Shown: positions 8,780 to 16,870, numbered from the stretch's first letter. The stretch is 64,000 bases of DNA from Bradyrhizobium centrolobii (GCF_001641635.1 NZ_LUUB01000092.1:92219-156218), one strand, 5' to 3'. Notes: generated from the sequence alone by a model not told the origin. Numbers and translations are program-made.

Positions 8780-9868
8780 ATGTCCTTCAACACCTTCGGC
8801 CACATGTTCCGCGTCACCACCTTTGGCGAGAGCCACGGGGTAGCGATCGGCTGCGTGGTTGACGGTTGTCCGCCGCTGATCCCGCTCGCCGAGGCCGACA
8901 TCCAGCGCGATCTCGATCGCCGCCGGCCGGGTCAGTCGCGCTTCACGACCCAGCGCCAGGAGCCGGACCAGGTCAAGATCCTGTCCGGCGTGATGGCGCA
9001 TCCGGAGACCGGAGTGCAGGTGACGACGGGCACGCCGATCGGACTTCTGATCGAGAACACCGACCAGCGCTCGAAGGACTATTCCGAGATCAAGGACAAG
9101 TTCCGCCCCGGCCACGCCGACTTCACCTACGAGGCCAAATACGGCCTGCGCGACTATCGTGGCGGCGGGCGCTCCTCGGCGCGCGAGACGGCGATGCGGG
9201 TCGCCGCCGGCGCAATCGCGCGAAAGGTGCTGCCCGGTGTAACGGTGCGCGGCGCGCTGGTGCAGATCGGCCCGCACAAGATCGACCGCGACAAGTGGGA
9301 CTGGGACGAGGTCGCCAAGAATCCGTTCTTCTGTCCCGATAGGGACAAGGCCGCTTTCTTCGAGACCTATCTCGACGGCATCCGCAAGAGCGGCTCCTCG
9401 ATCGGCGCGGTCATCGAGGTCGTCGCTGAAGGCGTGCCGGCGGGACTGGGCGCGCCGATCTACGCAAAGCTCGATTCCGATCTGGCGGCCGCGATGATGA
9501 CCATCAACGCGGTGAAGGGCGTCGAGATCGGCGCCGGTTTTGGCGCGGCCGAGCTCACCGGCGAGGAGAACGCCGACGAGATGCGCACCGGCAATGACGG
9601 CACGCGCTTTCTGTCCAACCACGCAGGCGGCGTTCTGGGCGGTATCTCCACGGGACAGCCGGTGGTGGTGCGCTTCGCGGTGAAGCCGACCTCGTCGATT
9701 CTCCAGCCGCGCCTGACGGTCGATCGCAAGGGCGCAGACACCGAGATCATGACCAAGGGCCGCCACGACCCCTGCGTCGGCATCCGCGCCGTTCCCGTCG
9801 GCGAGGCGATGATGGCCTGTGTGCTGGCCGATCATTTCCTGCGCGATCGCGGGCAGGTCGGGCGTTAA
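8780..9868 (+). CDS. aroC: chorismate synthase
   Basis: 362 residues, normal length. It converts 5-enolpyruvylshikimate 3-phosphate to chorismate, the last step of the shikimate pathway, using reduced FMN. Signatures are TFGESHG near the start, RRPGQSRFTTQRQE, the GGGRSSARET motif, and the FLSNHAGGVLGGISTGQP stretch followed by KGRHDPC near the C-terminus. Placed alone after a repeat element. Assignment is firm. Confidence 0.98.
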   Translation: MSFNTFGHMFRVTTFGESHGVAIGCVVDGCPPLIPLAEADIQRDLDRRRPGQSRFTTQRQEPDQVKILSGVMAHPETGVQVTTGTPIGLLIENTDQRSKDYSEIKDKFRPGHADFTYEAKYGLRDYRGGGRSSARETAMRVAAGAIARKVLPGVTVRGALVQIGPHKIDRDKWDWDEVAKNPFFCPDRDKAAFFETYLDGIRKSGSSIGAVIEVVAEGVPAGLGAPIYAKLDSDLAAAMMTINAVKGVEIGAGFGAAELTGEENADEMRTGNDGTRFLSNHAGGVLGGISTGQPVVVRFAVKPTSSILQPRLTVDRKGADTEIMTKGRHDPCVGIRAVPVGEAMMACVLADHFLRDRGQVGR

Positions 9869-9906
9869 GGCGATAACTGAATTGGTATGAGCCGAGGAAG
9901 GTGGTT

Positions 9907-10039
9907 CACCTCTCCCGGAGGGAGAGGTCGGATCGCATCAAAGATGCGATCCGGGTGAGGGGTTACAATCTCACTGTGCACTGCGGCCCCTCACCCGGAT
10001 TGCTTCGCAATCCGACCTCTCCCCGCTGGGGAGAGGTGA
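9907..10039. repeat. long inverted intergenic repeat (CTCTCCC type)
   Basis: A left half beginning CACCTCTCCCGGAGG and ending in GGGTGAGGGG is mirrored by CCCCTCACCC through GAGAGGTG, and each half holds its own small hairpin. It is the same family as 26441-26610 and is typical of rhizobial intergenic repeats. Confidence 0.7.
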
Positions 10040-10124
10040 GCACATCGTGATTGGCGCTTGAAGGTCGCAACACTGGTCCTCTGCGCAGCTTGACGGCGCC
10101 ACAACTTGGTCCGCAAATGCGGGC

Positions 10125-11315
10125 ATGGAAACCTCCAAGCTGCAGCGGATCATCAACTGGCTGATCGACGGCGCCAGGTCGTCGGGAGGGCCGGCCGAGA
10201 TGATCGCCGATGTCTGCGAACATCTGGTCGAAGCCGGCTTGCCGCTCTGGCGGTTCGGCATCTTCATCCGTACGCTGCATCCGGAAATCTTCGGCCGCAA
10301 CTTCATCTGGCGGCAGGGCAAGGAGGTCGAGGTCGGCACCGTCGATTTCGAGATCCTGGACACGCCTGAATTCGCCCAGAGCCCGCTTCGGATCGTGTTC
10401 GAGCAAGGGCTGGAGGTCAGGGGACGCACCGACGATCCCGACAGCAAGCGGTTTCCGTTCCTCGACGACATGCGCGCCGAAGGCGTGACGGACTACGTCG
10501 CGATGCCGATGCCGTTTCTCGATGGATCAATCCACGCGACGAGCTGGACCACACGACATCCCGGCGGCTTCAGCGATGACGACATCGCGACGATCCGGGC
10601 CATCATGGCGCCGCTCGCGCGCGTCAGCGAGATCGTCAGCCTGCGCCGCACCGCCGCGATGCTGCTCGACACCTATGTCGGCAATCGCGCCGGCGCGCGC
10701 ATCCTCGGCGGCCAGATCCGCCGCGGCCACACCGACACCATGCAAGCCGTGATCTGGCTCTCTGATCTACGCGGCTTCACCGCACTGTCGGACCGGCTAC
10801 CGGCTGAGACCGTGGTCGAGATCCTCAATCACTATTTCGACTGCCAGGTCGCCTCGATCCGGGAGCACGGCGGCGAAGTCCTGAAATTCATGGGTGACGG
10901 CCTGCTGGCGGTGTTCCCGATCGACCAATATGTCGGTGACACCGCCCACGTCTGTTCGCGCGTGCTGGAAGCTGCGCGCGCGTCCCGCGCCAGCGTCGAT
11001 GCACTGGCGATCCCGGTCGGCGAAGTGGTCGAGCGCTTCCGCTTCGGCGTCGCGCTGCATGTCGGCAGCATCCTTTACGGCAACATCGGCGGCGGCAACC
11101 GGCTCGACTTCACCTGCATCGGCCCCGCCGTCAATCTCGCGGCACGGCTGGAGAAGATCGCTGGCCGGGTCGGGCGGACCGTCGTGGCCTCCGAAGGCTT
11201 TGCAAACTCCTGTCGCCAGAGCTGGCGCGAGCTCGGCGAGTTTCCGATCGCGGGGTTCTCGCAGGCGCAGCGCGTGTACGGGCTCGCCGAAGAGGCGCCG
11301 GTGGTGATGGCCTAG
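10125..11315 (+). CDS. class III adenylate/guanylate cyclase with N-terminal sensor region
   Basis: 396 residues, no membrane segment. Residues about 1-180 form a globular region of GAF-like appearance. Residues about 200-385 are a class III cyclase catalytic domain with both metal-binding aspartates (LSDLRGFT and KFMGDGLLAVF) and the LDFTCIGPAVNLAARLE segment. It probably makes cAMP or cGMP in response to a cytosolic signal. It is 129 bp upstream of, and on the same strand as, the putative RiPP cluster, but a functional link is not shown. Confidence 0.9.
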   Translation: METSKLQRIINWLIDGARSSGGPAEMIADVCEHLVEAGLPLWRFGIFIRTLHPEIFGRNFIWRQGKEVEVGTVDFEILDTPEFAQSPLRIVFEQGLEVRGRTDDPDSKRFPFLDDMRAEGVTDYVAMPMPFLDGSIHATSWTTRHPGGFSDDDIATIRAIMAPLARVSEIVSLRRTAAMLLDTYVGNRAGARILGGQIRRGHTDTMQAVIWLSDLRGFTALSDRLPAETVVEILNHYFDCQVASIREHGGEVLKFMGDGLLAVFPIDQYVGDTAHVCSRVLEAARASRASVDALAIPVGEVVERFRFGVALHVGSILYGNIGGGNRLDFTCIGPAVNLAARLEKIAGRVGRTVVASEGFANSCRQSWRELGEFPIAGFSQAQRVYGLAEEAPVVMA

Positions 11316-11444
11316 GGGCTGCTCGTATAGAGGCAGCTAGCGCCATCAATCTCATGCCCCCTCATTTTCCGCCGCTCATGCCTTGCTTCGGCCGCAAAGC
11401 GAGAATTGAACAGGCTAAACACTAGCGTGTTCTGAGGTGTCTTT

Positions 11445-12194
11445 ATGGAAGCACCTGCGAAGACGGCATCTTCTGATCTGGCGGACGAGCTCACCGCGCA
11501 CGCGGTCGCGAGCATCGAGACGGCCGATCATTTCTCATTTCCCTTCCCCCATATTGTCTTCCGCAATTTCTTTCCCGCGGGTTTTTATCGGGAGCTGGTA
11601 CGGAGTGTTCCCGGCGAGGGATACGATCCGATCACGGATACGGGAACGCGTCTGGCGCTGCGCCTCTATGGCGAGAATCTAGAAAAGATCGAACCGGCAT
11701 TGCGGCCCGCCTGGGCTGCGGTGTCGACCATGTTGACCTCCGACAGGGTCGAGCGGGCGATCCGCAACAGGCTCCGTGACGGGCTGGAAATTCGTGCCCG
11801 CGGCGACAAGGTGCCCGGCGCCGACGATCTGCAACTGGTGGCAAAGCCGGTGGTCTACCGCGACAGGGACGGCTACCGGATCAAGCCGCATCCGGACACC
11901 CGCAAGAAGGTTGTGACGATGCAGCTTTATTGCCCGGCGGACACCAGCCAGGAAGCTCTCGGCACGACGCTCTATCGAGCTTCCCTCAAAGGCCTGTTTC
12001 ATGTTGGCTCCTACTGCCTTGAGCCCGTGAAAACCATCCCCTTCCTGCCCAATGTTGGGTATGCGTTCGTGGTCCTGAAGGCCTATCACTCGCTGACAAG
12101 GATGAGCTGGCACGGCCGCCCGCCGATCAAGACCGATCAGCCCCGGATCTCCATTCTCAACACCTTCTACATGAACGAGCATGTGGGCTTCTGA
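11445..12194 (+). CDS. 2OG-Fe(II) oxygenase-like protein, candidate RiPP tailoring enzyme
   Basis: 249 residues. The segment GYRIKPHPDTRKK (His149 and Asp151), a later AYHS (His215) and an Arg near 234 in PRIS fit the HxD...H...R metal and 2-oxoglutarate binding pattern of the prolyl-hydroxylase-like fold. GTTLYR lies between them, as in this family. It lies 153 bp upstream of a short Gly-rich peptide gene and its radical SAM enzyme on the same strand, so it may hydroxylate the peptide or its product. The fold is a motif-level call; the link to the peptide is inference. The start has a GAGGTG ribosome site and follows the small palindrome AACACTAGCGTGTT at 11418-11431. Confidence 0.7.
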   Translation: MEAPAKTASSDLADELTAHAVASIETADHFSFPFPHIVFRNFFPAGFYRELVRSVPGEGYDPITDTGTRLALRLYGENLEKIEPALRPAWAAVSTMLTSDRVERAIRNRLRDGLEIRARGDKVPGADDLQLVAKPVVYRDRDGYRIKPHPDTRKKVVTMQLYCPADTSQEALGTTLYRASLKGLFHVGSYCLEPVKTIPFLPNVGYAFVVLKAYHSLTRMSWHGRPPIKTDQPRISILNTFYMNEHVGF

Positions 12195-12347
12195 TCATTG
12201 GCCACAGGCGTTGAAGTCCAGTGGCCCGAGCCCGACCACGTTGCCGCTGCAATAGAAAAGGTATAGTCTTTGTCGTTGCTCAGCCGGCTCGACATGCCGG
12301 CCTGTCGTTCGATCCCTGCACTGCGTCGCGAAAAGAGGAGCATCACC

Positions 12348-12626
12348 ATGCCGATTACGACGCTGAAGGTTTTGGCGAGTCTCATACAACTGCACGGGCC
12401 AGGCGCAACAATTCAGAGCGATCATCAGGGTATCGACGCATTGCTGAACGATCTGCGGGGACAGGGTGCGGAGCAAGGCGTTGTCTCCGACGAACCCGTG
12501 GCGACCCAGGCCGCGTTCAGACGAGGCGGTTTTGCCAAAGGGCCCAATGCAGGCGCCTTTCGCAGGGCGGGATATGCTCCGGGCGTGGGTGCGTTCCGCC
12601 GAGGGGGATTTGTTCGAGGGTACTAG
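12348..12626 (+). CDS. Gly/Arg/Phe-repeat peptide, putative RiPP precursor
   Basis: 92 residues, ribosome site AGAGGAG eight bases before ATG. Residues 1-55 look like a leader: Leu/Ile-rich helix (LKVLASLIQLHG) then acidic segment. Residues 56-92 are a repetitive core with three units, AFRRGGFAKG (56-65), AFRRAGYAPG (70-79) and AFRRGGFVRGY (82-92). There is no signal peptide and no Cys, so it is not a lanthipeptide-type substrate. Aromatic-x-Arg/Lys triplets (FRR, FAK, FVR) resemble the three-residue sites cross-linked by triceptide (cyclophane-forming) radical SAM enzymes such as the GrrM, FxsB and XyeB families. The maturase gene follows after 32 bp. Function of the product is unknown. Confidence 0.8.
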   Translation: MPITTLKVLASLIQLHGPGATIQSDHQGIDALLNDLRGQGAEQGVVSDEPVATQAAFRRGGFAKGPNAGAFRRAGYAPGVGAFRRGGFVRGY

Positions 12627-12658
12627 ATAAGTTTCCTCCAGCCCGTCTCGGTATCGGC

Positions 12659-13840
12659 ATGTCGGCTGACGGTTCAGATTGTGTCGCCTTCCTGGATCAG
12701 CCGATCACGCAGATGCTGGTCAAGGTTGCGACCAGATGCAACATCGACTGCTCTTATTGTTACTGGTTTCGGGACGCGTCCGTTTATAGCAAGCCGAAGC
12801 TGATGAGCCCTGATGTGCAGCATCGGTTGCTGCAGCGCATCGAGGAGCACGCTGTCAGATACTCCCTGGTCGATTTTCCCATCATTCTGCACGGTGGCGA
12901 GCCGTTGCTGTGGGGCGTCGAGAACTTCCACCGCTTTGCCGAGGCTTGCGAGGCCATTTCATCACGCACGGGTTGCGACATACCCATCGCGGTCACGACC
13001 AATGGCGTGTTGATCGATGACGAATGGCTCGATTGCTTCGAGGCCCGCAACATTTCGGTTGCGATCAGCCTGGACGGGCCGGCACATATTCACGATCTCC
13101 ACCGCAGGACATTTCAGGGTACGGGCACCCATGCTGCCGTGGAACGTGCCGCTCGTATGCTGGTATCGCGCAACATTGGCGTTATTGCCCTGGCCGTCTG
13201 CAATCCCGCTTACGCGCCGCAGCAATACGCCGATTTCTTTGCCGCGTGTGGAATCTCCAACTACGACATCATGATCCCCGATGCGACGGTGGATGAGAGG
13301 CCGCCATCCATTGGCGCATTCTACAAGGGGCTGTTCGACCTGTGGCTGGAAGCAAATCGCACGACGCCGACGACCAATATCCGCATCATCTCTGACATGA
13401 TCACCGCCCTGCTTGGCAACAATTCGCCGACCGAGGGCGTGGGCCACAAACCCGTCGAGCTTTGCACCGTGATGACCGATGGCACCGTGGAGGCCCACGA
13501 TGTGCTGCGGATTGCGGGCGACGGCTTCACGAACACCCACTTCAACATCTTCGATCATGCGATCGATGAGGTCAGGAATGAGCCTCGCTGGAAAGCCGCA
13601 CGCGATGCTTCAATCAATCTTTGTGCGAAGTGTCGCCAGTGCAAGTTCATGAACGCCTGCGGGGGAGGCTATCTTCCGCACCGTTTCTCCAGGAAAAACG
13701 GTTACGACAATCCTTCAGTCTATTGCGACGATCTCTATTCGATGTTTGAGAACATGCAATCCGTACTGGAGAGCCATCTCTATGTCAGCAAGCCGGACGG
13801 GGGGCGCGTCAACGTGCGCGACACGCTGGCTGGCGTCTAG
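12659..13840 (+). CDS. radical SAM/SPASM peptide maturase (FxsB/GRRM-like)
   Basis: 393 residues. Cys27, Cys31 and Cys34 form the CxxxCxxC motif (TRCNIDCSYCYW) that binds the radical SAM [4Fe-4S] cluster; LHGGEPLL and TTNG are further core motifs. The C-terminal SPASM region (about 321-356) carries CAKCRQC, then C in NACGGGY and a last Cys in VYCDDL, ligands for auxiliary clusters. This layout is that of peptide-modifying enzymes such as FxsB and the GRRM maturases. Its substrate is almost certainly the repeat peptide just upstream. I chose the ATG at 12659; the open frame upstream overlaps the peptide gene and looks like a shadow. No transporter or protease gene is adjacent. Confidence 0.9.
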   Translation: MSADGSDCVAFLDQPITQMLVKVATRCNIDCSYCYWFRDASVYSKPKLMSPDVQHRLLQRIEEHAVRYSLVDFPIILHGGEPLLWGVENFHRFAEACEAISSRTGCDIPIAVTTNGVLIDDEWLDCFEARNISVAISLDGPAHIHDLHRRTFQGTGTHAAVERAARMLVSRNIGVIALAVCNPAYAPQQYADFFAACGISNYDIMIPDATVDERPPSIGAFYKGLFDLWLEANRTTPTTNIRIISDMITALLGNNSPTEGVGHKPVELCTVMTDGTVEAHDVLRIAGDGFTNTHFNIFDHAIDEVRNEPRWKAARDASINLCAKCRQCKFMNACGGGYLPHRFSRKNGYDNPSVYCDDLYSMFENMQSVLESHLYVSKPDGGRVNVRDTLAGV

Positions 13841-13910
13841 GCTCGCGCCGGTTTTGCAGCATTGTTGATGATCTCTGGCGGGAATGCAAAGTCGGCAAAA
13901 CGCCTAAGGC

Positions 13911-14216
13911 CTATTCCTCCGGCTCCGTCGTGAACAGCAGCGGATAGCCCTTGGCGCGGCCGGCATCGGTGGCGCGGGTCGCCTTGGTCTCGGCGACGTC
14001 CTTGGTGAACACCGCGACCACGCAGGCGCCCAGCTTATGCGCGGTGATCATGACCTTGTAGGCTTGGTCCTCGGTCATGCGGAATTCGGCCTTCAGCACC
14101 ATGGTAACGAATTCGCGCGGCGTGTAGTCATCGTTGATGAGGATGACCTTGTGCAGCCGCGGCCGCTCGACCTTGGTCTTGGTTCTGGTTCTCGGCGTGG
14201 TGACGGTGTCGTTCAT
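13911..14216 (-). CDS. clpS: ATP-dependent Clp protease adaptor ClpS
   Basis: 101 residues. ClpS binds N-degron substrates and hands them to ClpAP. The core motif VILINDDYTPREFV and the later AHKLGACVVAVFTKDVAE, with residues for N-terminal recognition, are clear. Start chosen at MNDTVT to match family length. It lies 46 bp after the DUF190 gene on the same strand, so it may be reached by read-through from the fluoride operon. Bradyrhizobia often carry more than one ClpS; clpA is not next to this copy. Confidence 0.94.
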   Translation of the reverse strand: MNDTVTTPRTRTKTKVERPRLHKVILINDDYTPREFVTMVLKAEFRMTEDQAYKVMITAHKLGACVVAVFTKDVAETKATRATDAGRAKGYPLLFTTEPEE

Positions 14217-14262
14217 TCCGCCTCCTGAAACGGCGGGGCACACGGGTTCCAGCCGCTTGCGT

Positions 14263-14604
14263 TCAGCTCGCGGCCTTCTCACCATATTGCAGGACCTGCA
14301 CCTTCTCCAAGGTGATCAGGCCACTCGACATCATGCCGTCCAGGATGGGCAGGAATGCGTTGATGTTGTCCTCGCTGTCGACGATCTCGATCAGAAGCGG
14401 AAGATCCTCGGACAGCCGCAGGATTTTCGAGGTGTGCAGCCGGCTCGACTTGCCGAACCCCATCGGTCCGCGCAGCACGGTGGCGCCGGCGAGGTGCCGC
14501 TCGCGCGCCGTCATCACGATAGCTTCATAAAGCGGCTTGCCGTCGAAATGATCGCTCTCGCCGATGAAGATCCGGAGCAAAACTGCCTGACGGGGAATTT
14601 GCAT
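14263..14604 (-). CDS. DUF190 domain protein of a fluoride operon
   Basis: 113 residues. Matches DUF190 in length and layout: a basic N-terminus with VLLRIFIGESD, GATVLRGPMGFG in the middle and LPLLIEIVD followed by SGLITLEKVQVLQY. DUF190 proteins have a PII-like ferredoxin fold and are often encoded beside crcB. It ends the crcB pair (2-bp gap to the channel gene). Its role in fluoride resistance is not established; it may be regulatory. Confidence 0.9.
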   Translation of the reverse strand: MQIPRQAVLLRIFIGESDHFDGKPLYEAIVMTARERHLAGATVLRGPMGFGKSSRLHTSKILRLSEDLPLLIEIVDSEDNINAFLPILDGMMSSGLITLEKVQVLQYGEKAAS

Positions 14605-14606
14605 GA

Positions 14607-15035
14607 TCAGCTCCTTTTCAAGCGATTGTAGCGGCTCGCCATCATATGGCCGAGCCAGACCGAGACCAGCCAGCAGATGAGGGACGCCGTAATATAGGCC
14701 AGTGCCGTGCCTTTCAGGCTGGCGTGGAACAGGCGGAAGGTCTCCAGGCTGAAGGTCGAGAAGGTGGTGTAGCCGCCGCAGAACCCGGTCATGACGAATT
14801 GCCGGTGTTCGGGCCGCGCCAGCACGCGGCCGTCAGGTCCGGTCAGCGTCGCATAGAAGCCGATGATCAGCGATCCCGTGGCGTTGATGAACAGTGTCGC
14901 GAAGGGGAAGCCCGGTCCGGTGTCGAGCGCAATACCGACGAGGTAGCGCGCCAGGCCGCCGATGATGCTGCCGGCGGCAACCCAGGCATAGAGCATCGCG
15001 CTGCGCCACCGGTCGGCCGAGGAGGGAATGGTCAT
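14607..15035 (-). CDS. crcB: fluoride channel subunit CrcB/Fluc (second copy)
   Basis: 142 residues with four membrane segments. Family motifs include GGLARY near residue 27, TLFINATGSLIIGF, and GFCGGYTTFSTFSLE, which lines the pore and holds the phenylalanine-serine track for F-. CrcB exports fluoride passively as a dual-topology dimer. Two different adjacent crcB genes usually encode subunits of opposite orientation that form a heterodimer. A GGAGG site lies ten bases before ATG. It follows the first crcB by 6 bp. Confidence 0.95.
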   Translation of the reverse strand: MTIPSSADRWRSAMLYAWVAAGSIIGGLARYLVGIALDTGPGFPFATLFINATGSLIIGFYATLTGPDGRVLARPEHRQFVMTGFCGGYTTFSTFSLETFRLFHASLKGTALAYITASLICWLVSVWLGHMMASRYNRLKRS

Positions 15036-15041
15036 GTGCAG

Positions 15042-15431
15042 CTAACCTCCAAGCCGATCCGCAAGGAAGAAGCCGCAACTGACCGCGGTAAGGCACAGGC
15101 CGACCGAGAACACGATGTTGCCGAGCGCGGGGAGCTGCTCGCCGTTGCGCGCCAGCGTCAGCGTTTGCAGGCTGAAGGAGGACACGGTGGTGTAGCAGCC
15201 GAGGAAGCCGGTGACGGCGAACAGCCATGGGGTGGGCGATGCGAAGACCGAGCCGGAATGCGTCGCCAGCGCGCCGAAGATGCCAATCAGGAAGGCACCG
15301 GTGACGTTGATGGTCATGGTGCCCCAGGGAAATGTCTCGCCCAGCCGTCGCGCGATCGCGCCGGAGACGAAATAGCGCGCGCAGCCGCCAAGCACGCTGC
15401 CGATCACGATCGCGGTCAATCCGCTCAGCAC
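15042..15431 (-). CDS. crcB: fluoride channel subunit CrcB/Fluc (first copy)
   Basis: 129 residues, four membrane segments, with GGCARYFVSG, TMTINVTGAFLIG and GFLGCYTTVSSFSLQ. The start is GTG, preceded by GAGAGG, and overlaps the stop of an 11-codon mini-ORF. It pairs with the following crcB gene (6 bp apart). It lies inside an operon headed by a fluoride riboswitch, which settles its role. Confidence 0.95.
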   Translation of the reverse strand: MLSGLTAIVIGSVLGGCARYFVSGAIARRLGETFPWGTMTINVTGAFLIGIFGALATHSGSVFASPTPWLFAVTGFLGCYTTVSSFSLQTLTLARNGEQLPALGNIVFSVGLCLTAVSCGFFLADRLGG

Positions 15432-15449
15432 GTCCGCCTCTCATTTGTC

Positions 15450-15495
15450 GTCGTCTTCATGATTGCCCCTTTGTCGTCTTCATGATTGCCCCTTT
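15450..15495 (-). repeat. perfect 23-bp tandem duplication creating overlapping mini-ORFs
   Basis: Units 15450-15472 and 15473-15495 are identical. On the minus strand each copy reads AAAGGGG, a five-base spacer, then ATG. The first copy overlaps the stop of the MFS gene as ATGA and opens an 8-codon ORF (15483-15457); the second opens an 11-codon ORF (15460-15425) that overlaps the GTG start of crcB. Confidence 0.85.
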
Positions 15496-16706
15496 GATGT
15501 CGTGGCCGGTGTCGTGATGCCGTTGCCGATCGCGAGCAGGCCTGCGAGCGAGACCAGGGCGAAGCCGAGCCCCGCGAGGAATGTTCCGGCCGGTCCGTAA
15601 GCGTCCCACAGCGCGCCCGCGATGATGCTCGCCGCCAGCATCGCAAGCCCGGTGAACAGGTTGAAATAGCCGAACGCGGTGCCGCGTAAGTGTGGCGGGG
15701 CGGCGTCGGCGACGAGCGCCGCGAACAGCCCTTGGGTCAGCCCCATATGCAGGCCCCACAGCACGACGCCGAGCGCGAGGCCCGCCAGGCTTGGCAGCAA
15801 GGCGAGTGCGAGATCGGCGGCGGCGAGGAACACGAGACCAAGCGCAAGCAGGCCGGTCCGGTTGATCCGGTCCGACAGCACGCCGGCCGGATAGGCCGAG
15901 AGCGCGTAAGTGATGTTCATCAGCACCAGCACCGCCGGTACCCACATCGCGTTGAGCCCGATGCTCTGGGCCCGCAGGATCAGGAAGGCCTCGCTGAAGC
16001 GCGCGAGCGTGAAGACGACGCCGACCGCGACCACGCGCCAGTAGACGCCGCCAAGCTGCCGCATGGCGGCGAGGTTGAGCGGATTTTTCGCTGGCTGCCG
16101 GCTTGCGTCCGGCTCAGGCTCGTTTACCGCGAGCGCGATCAGTCCGAAGGACAGGAAGGCCGGCACCACGGCCACCCAGAATACCGCGGCAAAATTGTCC
16201 GCGGTCCACCACATCAGTCCGATCGCCGCGAGCGGCCCGACGAAGGCGCCGATCGTGTCGAGCGACTGGCGCAGGCCGAAGCTTGCGCCGCGCAGGCCCG
16301 GCGGCGCGAGATCGGCGATCAGGGCATCGCGTGGCGCACCGCGAATGCCCTTGCCGACGCGGTCGATGAAGCGCGCCGCGACCAGCCATCCGGCGCTGGG
16401 CGCCAGCGGGAACAGCGGCTTGGTGCAGGCGGCAAGTCCATAGCCGAGCGCCGCGAGCAGCTTGCGCCGGCCGAGCCAGTCCGACAGCGCGCCCGAGAAG
16501 ATCTTTGTGATCGAGGCCGTCGCCTCTGCGATGCCCTCGATGAAGCCGACGGTGAGCGTGGAAGCGCCAAGCACGGTGACGAGATAGACCGGCAAGAGCG
16601 CGTGGATCATCTCGGAGGAGATATCCATCAGCATCGAAACGAAGCCGAGGATCCAGACCCCCTTCGGGACCCAGTCGGGTGCTGGATGTGGCGTCGTCGT
16701 CGTCAC
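15480..16706 (-). CDS. MFS transporter at the head of a fluoride-riboswitch operon
   Basis: 408 residues, twelve predicted membrane segments. The loop motif DWLGRRKLL between segments 2 and 3 and DRVGKGIRGAPRDALIAD are characteristic of MFS exporters. I chose the GTG at 16706, preceded by GGAAGG; an open frame further upstream runs through the riboswitch terminator and cannot be the real N-terminus. Downstream are two crcB genes and DUF190. Its control by a fluoride sensor suggests a role in fluoride or related anion efflux, but the substrate is not known from sequence. Confidence 0.88.
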   Translation of the reverse strand: MTTTTPHPAPDWVPKGVWILGFVSMLMDISSEMIHALLPVYLVTVLGASTLTVGFIEGIAEATASITKIFSGALSDWLGRRKLLAALGYGLAACTKPLFPLAPSAGWLVAARFIDRVGKGIRGAPRDALIADLAPPGLRGASFGLRQSLDTIGAFVGPLAAIGLMWWTADNFAAVFWVAVVPAFLSFGLIALAVNEPEPDASRQPAKNPLNLAAMRQLGGVYWRVVAVGVVFTLARFSEAFLILRAQSIGLNAMWVPAVLVLMNITYALSAYPAGVLSDRINRTGLLALGLVFLAAADLALALLPSLAGLALGVVLWGLHMGLTQGLFAALVADAAPPHLRGTAFGYFNLFTGLAMLAASIIAGALWDAYGPAGTFLAGLGFALVSLAGLLAIGNGITTPATTSKGQS

Positions 16707-16731
16707 GTCTTGCCTTCCGTCATCAGACAAC

Positions 16732-16755
16732 AAAAAACCCGCCATCGGCGGGTTT
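16732..16755 (-). terminator. intrinsic terminator of the fluoride riboswitch
   Basis: On the minus strand AAACCCGCC-GAT-GGCGGG is followed by a run of six T, between the riboswitch aptamer and the MFS ribosome site. It fits the expression platform of a transcriptional ON switch. Confidence 0.85.
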
Positions 16756-16799
16756 GTCCATGCTCCCGCCGAAGGCAGGGCTTCGCATTGCCCCACCTC

Positions 16800-16870
16800 G
16801 AGCAGGAGTCATCAGCCCACTACGGTCGTTGGCCGCCGGGCGGTTATCGGGGGACTCCATCCCCATCTGT
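16800..16870 (-). promoter_or_regulatory. fluoride riboswitch (crcB motif)
   Basis: Read on the minus strand: GGGGATGGAGTCCCCC, then ATAACCGCC, then GCTGATGACTCCTGC. These are the conserved blocks of the crcB-motif fluoride aptamer (GGnGATGG, CCGCC, GATGACTCCT). A terminator hairpin lies about 45 bases downstream. Fluoride binding should prevent termination and turn on the MFS-crcB-crcB-DUF190 genes. Confidence 0.93.

Noticed and set aside
8762..9835. 357-codon open frame antisense to aroC
   Set aside because: Complement of a firmly identified gene.
16710..16796. Upstream in-frame start for the MFS gene
   Set aside because: Would translate through the riboswitch terminator; the GTG with GGAAGG at 16706 is better.
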